Shown here: piece by piece, positions 13,813 to 20,913 of the stretch
Position numbering within the stretch: position 1 is the stretch's first letter
Layout: every line of letters starts with the position of its first letter
Assembly (NCBI GenBank): GCA_964345215.1
Contig: CAYFQH010000034.1
Coordinates: forward strand, 1 to 21,077
Reading direction: 5' to 3'
Source of the DNA: CAYFQH01 sp964345215
Lineage (GTDB): Bacteria > Bacillota > Clostridia > Christensenellales > Aristaeellaceae
DNA: 21,077 nucleotides
Made by a program: the position numbers and the translations under genes
The notes under the pieces: generated by a model
What the model saw: only the letters and a program-made list of their open reading frames with translations
Told to the model about the DNA's origin: nothing
Database searches by the model: none

Positions 13813-14998
13813 GGGCTGCCTCCTTCTCCAGTTTTTCAATTAATGGAGGTAGTATGTTATATAAATCCCCTACAATGCCTACATGGGCCACTTCAAAAAT
13901 AGGGGCTTGGGGATCGCTGTCAATGGCGATAATATGCTCGCTTCCCGTCATAGAGGCTGTAAATTGAATAGCCCCCGACACCCCGCAAGCAATCAGCAGC
14001 TTAGGCCTGACCGTACGGCCGGAAAGGCCAATTTGCCGGTGATTATCCGTCCAGCCTTTTTCAACCAGAGGCCTGGTTACAGCGTAGTCTCCGCCCAAGA
14101 GGGCGGCCAGTTTTTTAATCATTTCAAAGTCTTTTTCGCTTTGAACCCCCCGGCCTGCTACCACCAGAATTTCCGCATCGGATATATTCACCCCTTTTGG
14201 CACCGGCTGGGTCTTCACATGCCTTACCGGAGAGTTCCCAACCTTTTTTGGAATGGGCATCATGGTTACTTCACAGGAGGGATTCTCTTCCCGCCCCTTG
14301 GCATCCATCACCTTATAGCGCACCGTTGCCAGCTGAGGCCGAGTGTAAGGGGTAACAATTTGGGCCATAATATTGCCCCCAAAGGCCGGGCGAATTTGCA
14401 CCAAGTCACTGTTTTCTTTTAATTCCAGCTGGGTACAATCTGCCGTAAGGCCAGTATGAAACCGGGTAGACAGCCGAGGTGCCAAAGACCTGCCCAGGGC
14501 CGTTGCCCCCACTAAAATTACCGAAGGTTTGGTTTTTTTAACACAGGCCTCCAGGCAGTCCGTATAGGCGTCGGCCCTAAAAAAGGCCAACTCCGGGCTT
14601 TCGTACACATAAACATCTTCCAGGCCGTAGTAGCGCAGTTCATTTCCGTAAGCGGCCAGGTTTTGCCCTACCAGCACAGCCTTTACCTTATGATGACTGC
14701 CCTTTGCCAATTCATGGGCCTTGCCGATTAGTTCCAGGGCCACCGGATGAAGCCTGCCCCCGGATACTTCGGCAAAAACGAGAATATCGTTCCACTTGGT
14801 CTTATCAACGCTTTTCACCTTTGTTTCCAGCTTAATAATGGCCTGCTCCGGGCAAACCTTCATACAAATACCGCAAACCCGGCAGGCCGCGTTGAGCTGG
14901 GGTCTACCTTTTTCAAAATCAATGGCATTAAAGGGGCAGCTGGTCACACACTGGCCGCAGCCGGTACACTTACGATCTATAATTGCAATTTGTGCCAT
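13796..14998 (-). CDS. lctC: Electron transfer flavoprotein alpha subunit with N-terminal ferredoxin domain
   Basis: A 400-residue EtfA. The first 60 residues form a 2[4Fe-4S] ferredoxin-like module: Cys11, 14, 17, 21 (CTGCGQCVTSCP) and Cys39, 42, 45, 49 (CRVCGICMKVCP). The ETF alpha/beta domain follows, and then the C-terminal FAD-binding domain with SGAIQFTASM and IIAIDSDPQAPIFEVAHVGI. EtfA proteins with such a module occur in flavin-based bifurcating or confurcating complexes such as LctBCD and caffeyl-CoA reductase; ordinary EtfA lacks it. It would carry electrons between ferredoxin, the ETF flavins and LctD. GGAGGGAAGG precedes ATG 14998; the gene starts 11 nt after etfB. Confidence 0.93.
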   Translation of the reverse strand: MAQIAIIDRKCTGCGQCVTSCPFNAIDFEKGRPQLNAACRVCGICMKVCPEQAIIKLETKVKSVDKTKWNDILVFAEVSGGRLHPVALELIGKAHELAKGSHHKVKAVLVGQNLAAYGNELRYYGLEDVYVYESPELAFFRADAYTDCLEACVKKTKPSVILVGATALGRSLAPRLSTRFHTGLTADCTQLELKENSDLVQIRPAFGGNIMAQIVTPYTRPQLATVRYKVMDAKGREENPSCEVTMMPIPKKVGNSPVRHVKTQPVPKGVNISDAEILVVAGRGVQSEKDFEMIKKLAALLGGDYAVTRPLVEKGWTDNHRQIGLSGRTVRPKLLIACGVSGAIQFTASMTGSEHIIAIDSDPQAPIFEVAHVGIVGDLYNILPPLIEKLEKEAAHDGVI

Positions 14999-15009
14999 GT
15001 CCTTCCCTC

Positions 15010-15801
15010 CTATACAAACTTCTGTTTTTTAAGCCAATCAAAGAGCTTTTGGCTGTTTTCCCCGTCTTGCCCCTCCCACCGCTCCTGTTTAATATCCCTT
15101 GTGGGGGGGAATATCCGCTCTACCTGGGTGGGACTGCCCTCTAGCCCATAATGGGAAGGGTCTTGATCCATAAAAGCCTCCAGGCCAAAAATGGTAATGG
15201 CCTTATCTTTTATTTCCCGCTCCATTTTTAAAGAAGGCAGGCGGGGAGTAAAAATATCCTGCTCTACAGTAATTAAGCAGGGAAAGGGCATGTAGGCCGT
15301 TTCAATAACGTCCTGCAACTGCTGTTCTACCTCTATGCCCTTTTGGTCTGTGCCCATACTCATTTTGGATACCCAGGCTGCATGGGCAATACCCAGGTGC
15401 TCCGCAATGGCAGGGCCAACTTGGGCCGTATCTCCATCAGTTGTTTGCTTTCCGCAAAAAATTATATCGAAATCTCCAATGGAGCGAATGGCCTGGGAAA
15501 GGGTATAGCTGGTAGCCAGCACATCGGCTCCGCCCAGGCGGCGGTCAGAAAAAACATAACCTTCATCCGCCCCCATCATATAGGCTTCCCGAATCACTGC
15601 CTGGGCTTGGGGCGGCCCCATGGTGCCTACAACCACCTTTGCCCCACAAGCTTCTTTAAGCCTTAATGCAGCTTCCAAGGCAAACAAATCATAGGGATTC
15701 ATTTTGCTTTGAACCCCATCCCGGATTAATACGCCGGTTTTTTCATCTACCTTTACCTTGTTGGTTGACGGAACCTGTTTGATACAAACAAAAATTTCCA
15801 T
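15010..15801 (-). CDS. lctB: Electron transfer flavoprotein beta subunit
   Basis: EtfB (263 residues), partner of the EtfA encoded next to it. It begins MEIFVCIKQVPSTNKVKVD, usual for clostridial EtfB, and carries the nucleotide/FAD-binding signature CGKQTTDGDTAQVGPAIAE (about 125-143, shown as one motif). In bifurcating ETFs this subunit holds the FAD that splits electrons between NAD and ferredoxin. AAGGAG lies about 8 nt before ATG 15801. It is the first gene of the lctB-lctC-lctD unit and is driven by the promoter at 15862-15890. No lactate permease or racemase gene accompanies it here, unlike the A. woodii cluster. Confidence 0.94.
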   Translation of the reverse strand: MEIFVCIKQVPSTNKVKVDEKTGVLIRDGVQSKMNPYDLFALEAALRLKEACGAKVVVGTMGPPQAQAVIREAYMMGADEGYVFSDRRLGGADVLATSYTLSQAIRSIGDFDIIFCGKQTTDGDTAQVGPAIAEHLGIAHAAWVSKMSMGTDQKGIEVEQQLQDVIETAYMPFPCLITVEQDIFTPRLPSLKMEREIKDKAITIFGLEAFMDQDPSHYGLEGSPTQVERIFPPTRDIKQERWEGQDGENSQKLFDWLKKQKFV

Positions 15802-15861
15802 GTCACCGCTCCTTTATATATGTTGCTAAAATTGTTTAAGTGTAATAGACTGATTGTATTT

Positions 15862-15890
15862 ATTATAACATTTGTTTCATTTAAGGGCAA
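15862..15890 (-). promoter_or_regulatory. Promoter of the lctBCD operon
   Basis: On the minus strand TTGCCC (15890-15885), a 17-bp spacer and a perfect TATAAT (15867-15862) precede a leader of about 55 nt. It shares the 186-bp divergent gap with the acetyltransferase gene. Confidence 0.78.
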
Positions 15891-15939
15891 ACATTTTAAA
15901 ACAAATTACAATTTCTTTTTCTTTTAGGGTTCTTTGTGC

Positions 15940-15945
15940 TATAGT
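15940..15945 (+). promoter_or_regulatory. Extended -10 promoter of the acetyltransferase gene
   Basis: TATAGT is preceded by TG one base upstream (TGC-TATAGT), an extended -10 element. The -35 region is T-rich but poor. It lies 43 bp before ATG 15988. Confidence 0.5.
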
Positions 15946-15987
15946 AATCTTATTAAAAATATTTTTTGCATATAAGGAGTACACTAG

Positions 15988-16629
15988 ATGAACGAAGAAG
16001 AACGCTTATTAAAAGGCCTGCTTTTTGCCCCGGGAGATGAGACCCTTCGAGCCATTAAACTAAAAGCCCATAACTTAAGCCAGCAGTACAGTCAAACCTT
16101 TGAAGACGAGAGAGAAAAACGAGCCGCCATTTTGGACCAGTTGGTTGGTAAGTTGGGCAAAAACAGCTTTATGCAGGGGCCGATCTTTTTTCATTACGGC
16201 AGTCATACCGAAATTGGCGAGAATTTTTTTGCCAACTACAACTTAACGGTTCAGGATGATGCCAGGGTAACCATTGGCAACCATGTGAATTTTGGCCCGA
16301 ATGTAACTTTGGTCACTCCCAGCCACCCCCTGCTGCCCTTAGAGCGGCGAAAAATGTTAAACCAGGAGGGCAAACCCGTTCACCCATGTTATGCCAAACC
16401 CATTACCATTGGCAACGATGTATGGTTTGGTGCAGGGGTAACGGTTTGCGGGGGGGTGACCATTGGAGATCACTGCGTGATTGGCGCAGGCAGCGTGGTA
16501 ACCAAAGATATACCTCCTAACACCATTGCTGCTGGGGTACCCTGTAAGGTCATTCGGGAAATGACGGAAGAAGACAGCATGGCAAACTACCCTCAGCTGC
16601 TGGCTGGCTACAGGGTAATCAAAGAATAG
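15988..16629 (+). CDS. Maltose/galactoside O-acetyltransferase-like protein
   Basis: A 213-residue sugar O-acetyltransferase of the LacA/Maa (NodL) group, transferring acetyl from acetyl-CoA to a sugar hydroxyl. The N-terminal helical Maa region (1-60) is followed by a left-handed beta-helix of hexapeptide repeats (VTIGNHVNFGPNVTL, ITIGNDVWFGAGVTV, VTIGDHCVIGAGSVV). The active-site His is likely in TPSHPLLP, and the end has the typical AAGVPCKVIRE. The acceptor sugar is unknown. AAGGAG lies 8 nt before ATG 15988. It is one of only two plus-strand genes, a single unit ending at the terminator at 16724-16766. Confidence 0.93.
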   Translation: MNEEERLLKGLLFAPGDETLRAIKLKAHNLSQQYSQTFEDEREKRAAILDQLVGKLGKNSFMQGPIFFHYGSHTEIGENFFANYNLTVQDDARVTIGNHVNFGPNVTLVTPSHPLLPLERRKMLNQEGKPVHPCYAKPITIGNDVWFGAGVTVCGGVTIGDHCVIGAGSVVTKDIPPNTIAAGVPCKVIREMTEEDSMANYPQLLAGYRVIKE

Positions 16630-16723
16630 GGGCTGCTAAAATAAAGGGGTTGCCCTCTATTGAAACTTCTGTATAAGAAAAGCAAGGGATGCCCTTCTTA
16701 GTCCTTTATATTTTTATGTTTTA

Positions 16724-16766
16724 CAATAAATGCAGCAGAATTTTAATCCGCTGCATTTTGTTTTTA
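16724..16766 (+). terminator. Terminator of the acetyltransferase gene
   Basis: AAATGCAGC (16728-16736) and GCTGCATTT (16750-16758) are perfect 9-bp arms with a 13-nt loop, followed by TTTTGTTTTT. A smaller hairpin (AAGGG/CCCTT at 16684-16696) precedes it. Confidence 0.87.
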
Positions 16767-16932
16767 GGGAAATACCCCACAAAAAGAGCGGCAGTGAAAG
16801 GACAAAGGATTTTTGCGGAAAATAAGAAAAAAGCACAGAAATACCCCTGCTGTTTCAAGGCTTTTTGACGATGTTTGCCTGAATAAGGCTTCCCTTCCAT
16901 TGTGCCTGGCTTAGGTGGTATTGACTTAGTTT
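16767..16932. other. Intergenic stretch, no gene seen
   Basis: This is the right part of the 303-nt gap after the acetyltransferase gene. I see no reading frame with a ribosome binding site. A weak minus-strand hairpin at about 16830-16862 (ACAG/CTGT near a T6 run) might terminate the GyrI-like gene, and a GCCT/AGGC hairpin lies near 16881-16893. Neither is convincing. Confidence 0.5.
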
Positions 16933-17562
16933 TTATTTCTTCACCGGATGGCGCAAAATGGTTTTAAGCTTTTCCGGCGCTGTTTTTCGAGGGTCACTCA
17001 AATAGATTTCATGATGATGGCGTAAGGGGGTTATGTCAATGGTATAGCCTTTTTCAAGGGCAAAACGGTTCATTTTACGTAGGGTTTCCGGCTCGTTATC
17101 ATAAGGGCCTATATGCAGGCATTGTACACACAGCCCTTCATCATACATCATCAATTCTACCTTGCTAAAATCTTTCTTTTTCTTTTGCCCTGCTTCTTTA
17201 ATTGCCCAGGTAAAATCCACCTCTTTCACAAAGTCCGGCAGGCGTATCATGGCAATCCATTCAAAGCTGTCCTTAAGGCTGTAATCGATCCCCTGTATAC
17301 CCGGCTGCCACCACAAGCCCTCCAAAGGCGGAACCACATAATCAAAAAAGCCTTTGATTTTATAATCTGTTTTATAGCTCATTTTAAGGGTATAGGCCAC
17401 CGGATACAAAAGTTCCAGCCCTTGCTGATATTCTCCCCCCGGCCTGTTAGGGTCTCCCTTCCCCTTAACAGTGATAAAATGCATTTTAGGTAATTGTATA
17501 ATCTGCGGCTCGCCCTTTGGCATATAAAATTCTTTATACTCTTTTTTATAGTCGAAGGTCAT
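16933..17562 (-). CDS. GyrI-like small-molecule-binding domain protein
   Basis: A 209-residue stand-alone GyrI-like (SHS2-fold) protein. Typical features are IIQLPKMHFITVKGKGDPN near the start, a central aromatic stretch LEGLWWQPGI, VDFTWAIKEA, LCVQCLHIGPYDNEPETLRKM and a C-terminal HHEIYLSDPRKTAPEKLKTILRHPV (given in part). Relatives bind hydrophobic compounds or serve as effector domains of MerR/AraC regulators; some have hydrolase activity. No DNA-binding domain is attached here. ATG 17562 has AGGAGG 8 nt upstream; the longer frame covers the promoter and is rejected. A strong promoter with an inverted repeat over its -10 suggests tight repression. Confidence 0.88.
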   Translation of the reverse strand: MTFDYKKEYKEFYMPKGEPQIIQLPKMHFITVKGKGDPNRPGGEYQQGLELLYPVAYTLKMSYKTDYKIKGFFDYVVPPLEGLWWQPGIQGIDYSLKDSFEWIAMIRLPDFVKEVDFTWAIKEAGQKKKKDFSKVELMMYDEGLCVQCLHIGPYDNEPETLRKMNRFALEKGYTIDITPLRHHHEIYLSDPRKTAPEKLKTILRHPVKK

Positions 17563-17589
17563 TGTTTCTGCCTCCTTTTTTGTACTGCA

Positions 17590-17612
17590 GTATAATCTTT
17601 TCGTAATTATAC
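17590..17612. repeat. Operator-like inverted repeat over the -10 element
   Basis: GTATAAT (17590-17596) and ATTATAC (17606-17612) are perfect 7-bp arms with a 9-bp spacer, spanning the -10 hexamer and the likely start site. A second perfect palindrome TACTGCAGTA (17583-17592) abuts it. Positions suit a repressor, which is not encoded in the window as far as I can see. Confidence 0.55.
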
Positions 17613-17634
17613 TTCGATTTTTTAGTGGGGTCAA
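17606..17634 (-). promoter_or_regulatory. Promoter of the GyrI-like gene
   Basis: On the minus strand TTGACC (17634-17629), a 17-bp spacer and TATAAT (17611-17606), about 45 bp before ATG 17562. One mismatch to consensus in total. Confidence 0.88.
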
Positions 17635-17636
17635 TT

Positions 17637-17674
17637 AAAAAAAGCAACTAATAAAAGCTGCTCTTTTTCGTTGC
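17637..17674 (-). terminator. Terminator of the C69 dipeptidase gene
   Basis: GCAAC (17644-17648) pairs with GTTGC (17670-17674); an inner AAAAG/CTTTT pairing extends the stem. On the minus strand seven T residues follow (A-run 17637-17643). It directly abuts the -35 element of the GyrI-like gene. Confidence 0.8.
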
Positions 17675-17687
17675 CAGTTCAAGCTGA

Positions 17688-19154
17688 TTAATCTGCCTGT
17701 TGGGGCATAAGGCTTGTAATAAAAGGGGTTTTGGGGGTTTTGCTCATGGGCCCCCGCTTACAAATATAATACATCATTTCATCGGTCATCGTCTTTGCTT
17801 TTTCAAGGACATCGGCAGATATTTCGGCAAATTGAGCAGATGCGTAAAGCGCTTTTCCTTCCTGATCTAAAGCCAAATACGTTTCATCCCCTGCCAAAAT
17901 TTGTTCAATCAGTTCCTTTTGAACTATGGCCCAGTACTCTTTTACCCCTTGCCCATAGTTCACCCGGTCAATTTCACAAAGGGCAGCCAAACCCCTGAAT
18001 GTCCAATAAGCAGATTCGCTGTTATACTCCTTGCCCTGTACCTGAAAAGCCTGAGGTGTATCGATTATATCAGGATAGGCAGGCAGATAAATATTATGTT
18101 CCGGGTTGCCCAAGCTCAGCCACTGGGTCATGGCGCCGTTTGCCTTGTAGTGGAAGAGATGGGCTTCGCTGGTACCTTCGGTTCCAATGGCCCGGAGGGT
18201 CGGATTTTCATTTACATCATATTCAGTTCCTTCATAACGGTAAGCCAGCAACTTCATTGCTGAATCAAGGCTAATGGGTTCATCTGCCTTTTGAAACAGT
18301 TCAAACACTTCACTGTCGTAGGCAATGTTCAGCGAAGGAGAGAAATAATGCTGCCCACCCCAAGCCCGCATCCGGTTTCCATCCGCCATAGGGGCACCGT
18401 AGGTTAAGGCAATATGAGGTTTTTCGTTATGGGTTTGTAAAAAACCTTTTTCTTCGGGCAGGCTATAAATGCCTTTGGAGGCCATGACATTTTGGGTATC
18501 ATCCAGATCAATATAACCCAGCATCATGCAATTGGGAATAACCGCGTAAGCATCATCGGGCACCTTTACCGCTGCCCATTGGTGACCGGATACAATCTCC
18601 ATCACCCAGGCCTCTTGATGATCACCAATCAAAACGGTGTTCCCCTCAGCACTGCCAAGGGTTTCAATAATATCTCCCAACCAGGCAACAGCTTCTTTTG
18701 CCGTTTTTACATAGGGAATAACCACTGCCGGCAAATAAGCTTCCCGCAGACCATTTTCGACTAAGGGGTCGTGCTCTTTTACTGCATCATTTACGCCAGT
18801 AGATACAGTTGCAGTAATGGTTACGCCAAACTCATTCATACAGGCTTGGGGGTACTGGCCATCATCATGGGCAGCAACATCATTTACCATGGTCCATTGG
18901 TAAGAGGTTACCGGCAAATTAATGGTAAAACCATTATAGGGGTCGGTAAAAACTGCCATTCCTTCTCCTTCAAGCCCTGGGTTAACCGTGAAATTTTTGT
19001 TATAAGCACTTGAAATATCTTCTGTTCGGCCAATGATATAGCTGCCGTCGTCGGTAGCATTTTTTCCCACGACAATGCCTGTACAGGCAAAGGCAGAAAA
19101 GCATGGGAGTAAAAATAGGATGGTGAGTAAAAGTGCGATGGTCTTTTTCATCAT
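17688..19154 (-). CDS. Exported C69-family dipeptidase
   Basis: A 488-residue peptidase of MEROPS family C69 (dipeptidase A type), an N-terminal-nucleophile amidohydrolase. A clear signal peptide (residues 1-23: KK, hydrophobic core LLLTILFLLPCF, then AFA) is followed directly by Cys24 in ACTGIVVGKNATDDGSYIIGRTED, the family's catalytic start. Cleavage after Ala23 would expose Cys24 as nucleophile, so signal peptidase might also mature the enzyme. The remaining fold has VLIGDHQEAWVMEIVSGHQWAAVKVPDDAYAVIPN (in part GDHQEAWVMEIVSG), typical of C69. Probably digests peptides outside the membrane. The start is ATG 19154 or the next codon; AGGGG is 4 or 7 nt upstream. Confidence 0.92.
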   Translation of the reverse strand: MMKKTIALLLTILFLLPCFSAFACTGIVVGKNATDDGSYIIGRTEDISSAYNKNFTVNPGLEGEGMAVFTDPYNGFTINLPVTSYQWTMVNDVAAHDDGQYPQACMNEFGVTITATVSTGVNDAVKEHDPLVENGLREAYLPAVVIPYVKTAKEAVAWLGDIIETLGSAEGNTVLIGDHQEAWVMEIVSGHQWAAVKVPDDAYAVIPNCMMLGYIDLDDTQNVMASKGIYSLPEEKGFLQTHNEKPHIALTYGAPMADGNRMRAWGGQHYFSPSLNIAYDSEVFELFQKADEPISLDSAMKLLAYRYEGTEYDVNENPTLRAIGTEGTSEAHLFHYKANGAMTQWLSLGNPEHNIYLPAYPDIIDTPQAFQVQGKEYNSESAYWTFRGLAALCEIDRVNYGQGVKEYWAIVQKELIEQILAGDETYLALDQEGKALYASAQFAEISADVLEKAKTMTDEMMYYICKRGPMSKTPKTPFITSLMPQQAD

Positions 19155-19176
19155 GATACCCCTCTCTGATCAGAAT

Positions 19177-19190
19177 TGCATATTTATGCA
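19177..19190. repeat. Palindrome in the leader of the C69 gene
   Basis: TGCATA-TT-TATGCA is a perfect 14-bp palindrome starting 7 bp downstream of the -10 hexamer, over the likely transcription start. A second perfect palindrome TCTGATCAGA lies at 19165-19174. Operator function is inference. Confidence 0.45.
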
Positions 19191-19197
19191 TATTTTT

Positions 19198-19225
19198 ATT
19201 ATATTTATTTATTTTGTGCTGTCAA
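19198..19225 (-). promoter_or_regulatory. Consensus promoter of the C69 dipeptidase gene
   Basis: On the minus strand TTGACA (19225-19220), a 16-bp spacer and TATAAT (19203-19198) match both hexamers exactly. Confidence 0.92.
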
Positions 19226-19392
19226 GAGATATTTTTGCAAGTGTTTTCATTTCCATGTTTTTTCTTTGTATATTTACAATGACCTCCTCTTTCAAAATCA
19301 CGTAAGGATAACAAAGAGACTGTCTTGTTCTTTTTTTCGTGTATTTTTAAAAAGATATATATCAATCCTTAAACCTACTATTTCCTGTAATA
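19226..19392. other. A/T-rich spacer between the C69 gene and the recombinase
   Basis: No gene, ribosome binding site or clear regulatory motif is seen. A 5-bp AACAA/TTGTT hairpin followed by T7 on the plus strand (19310-19336) has no plus-strand gene to serve. This is probably host DNA flanking the mobile element. Confidence 0.5.
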
Positions 19393-20913
19393 TTATTGCT
19401 TATATTTATTCATTCCAAAATACAAAAAAAGAGCTATCAACTTCATGATAACTCTTCCTGGCTCCCCAGCCAAATCCATACCCGAACTCGTTACATCCTC
19501 ATGGGTGATGGTTTTCCCACCTTCACTGTAGTTAAAGGTGATGACTACTTTGTCATCGTACAGGAAGATGGCATTGATGAAGGTATCTACCAGCATTTTC
19601 CTGTGTTCCTTTTTAGTGACATCCAATGTGCGGAACTTATGCAGGTAAAACCGCATGAACTCTTCACTTATCTTGGGCTTTTGCAGTTGCTCACTTGCGA
19701 TCTTGATTTCCATATCCTCTTTGATGGCTTCCAGCTCTTCCAGCCTTTGCTTGGTGGACGAGGTCAGGATGCCTTGCTGGATGGCGTTGAGCAGGTTATT
19801 GATGCCGATGTTCGCTTCCCGAAGTTGTTTTTCATAGTGAGGCAGCTCCGTGGATTCCCTATCCTGTAACTCTATCAGCTTTGATACGATGGCATCTATC
19901 GCTTTATCATCCATTACCATCTTCATAGTGGCATTAATAACCAAATCTTCCAACCACTGTTTCCGAGCGGATTTCTTCTTACAAATCTTGCGTTTCTTTA
20001 CGCCTACGCACTTATAATAATGGTGTACCCGCATGGTGCGGCTGGTGCCGCTTTCTCCGCACATATAAAGGCCACAGTAACCACAAAAGAGCTTGGTAGT
20101 CAGCAGATAATCATTCTCTGCCTTATGCCTGGCTGGAGCTTTTCTATTTTTCTCCATCTTCTGCTGTACCCGTTCAAACAGGTCTACTGGCACAATCGCT
20201 GGGATACCATCAGGGATTACTATATCCCGGTAGCGCAGCTCTCCCGTGTATCGTTTGTTCTTTAATAAGTGCCCAACACTGCCATACTGCATGGGTTTTC
20301 CTAAATTGTTCCTGACTCCCTGCTCATTGAGCCAGTCGCGAATTTCTTTTAGTGTGTGACCTTCATCATAGCGTTTGAAGGCTTCCAAGACAAATGGTGC
20401 TGTCAACGGGTCAATTTCAAAGCGGTGCTCGCTATTAATCAAATATCCAATGGGACGGGTACCGCCTGTGGATTTGGCCTTCAAGGCATTGTCTGTCATG
20501 CCACGGATGACCTTTTCGGAGAGGTCGGCTGAATAGTATTCCGCATAGCCTTCCAGTACAGATTCCAGAATAATGCCTTCTGCACCATCGGAGATGACCT
20601 CAGTGGCAGACACTACTTTGACACCATTCTTTTTCAGAATTGATTTATATCTTGCGCTGTCATACCTGTTTCGTGCAAAACGATCCAGCTTCCATACGAT
20701 AACGATATCAAACAGCTTCTTGCCGCTATCCTTGATCATGTTCTGGAATTCAGGACGATTATCTGTCTTGGCAGAATAGGCACGGTCAATATAGTGTCTT
20801 AGTACCGTGATACCGTTCTTTTCTGCAAAGGCTGTGCACTCACGAAGCTGGCCTTCGATTGATTCTTCCCGCTGGCTGTCTGAGGAATAACGGGCATAAA
20901 TCACTGCTTTCAT
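19393..20913 (-). CDS. Large serine recombinase
   Basis: A 506-residue large serine recombinase of the TnpX/TndX-like Firmicutes group, which integrates and excises phages or transposons through a Ser-DNA intermediate. The resolvase domain (1-145) has YARYSSDSQ with nucleophile Ser10, SIEGQ, and KLDRFARNRYD. The recombinase domain (about 150-255) has GTRPIGYL and LLKNKRYTGE. A zinc ribbon follows, with Cys277, 280, 302 and 311 (CGYC, KCVG, KKRKICKKK). A coiled coil spans about 345-415, and MLVDTFINAIFLYDDKVVITFNY (in part) is the usual late motif. ATG 20913 has GGAAGGA about 8 nt upstream; the frame is open to the window edge, but MKAVIYARYSS is the normal start. The last residues (about 486-506) overlap a terminator and are probably not native. 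Confidence 0.93.
   Translation of the reverse strand: MKAVIYARYSSDSQREESIEGQLRECTAFAEKNGITVLRHYIDRAYSAKTDNRPEFQNMIKDSGKKLFDIVIVWKLDRFARNRYDSARYKSILKKNGVKVVSATEVISDGAEGIILESVLEGYAEYYSADLSEKVIRGMTDNALKAKSTGGTRPIGYLINSEHRFEIDPLTAPFVLEAFKRYDEGHTLKEIRDWLNEQGVRNNLGKPMQYGSVGHLLKNKRYTGELRYRDIVIPDGIPAIVPVDLFERVQQKMEKNRKAPARHKAENDYLLTTKLFCGYCGLYMCGESGTSRTMRVHHYYKCVGVKKRKICKKKSARKQWLEDLVINATMKMVMDDKAIDAIVSKLIELQDRESTELPHYEKQLREANIGINNLLNAIQQGILTSSTKQRLEELEAIKEDMEIKIASEQLQKPKISEEFMRFYLHKFRTLDVTKKEHRKMLVDTFINAIFLYDDKVVITFNYSEGGKTITHEDVTSSGMDLAGEPGRVIMKLIALFLYFGMNKYKQ
19424..19454 (-). terminator. Intrinsic terminator inside the recombinase 3' end
   Basis: In minus-strand RNA GAGUUAUCA (19454-19446) pairs with UGAUAGCUC (19439-19431), nine pairs with one G-U, a 6-nt loop, then seven U residues (A-run 19424-19430). 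It lies 29-60 bases before the recombinase stop codon, so transcripts ending here would lack an in-frame stop. Confidence 0.78.

Noticed and set aside
13883..14422. 179-codon plus-strand open frame inside the EtfA gene
   Set aside because: Fully antisense to a well-supported gene, no ribosome binding site and no recognisable protein features.
19310..19336. Plus-strand terminator (AACAA/TTGTT with T7)
   Set aside because: The stem is only five A/T-rich pairs and no plus-strand gene lies upstream of it.
19455..19475. tRNA 3' end at the recombinase tail, suggested by the residues GEPGR
   Set aside because: Integrases often enter tRNA genes and antisense tRNA ends can read similarly, but the following bases show no T-arm or acceptor pairing.
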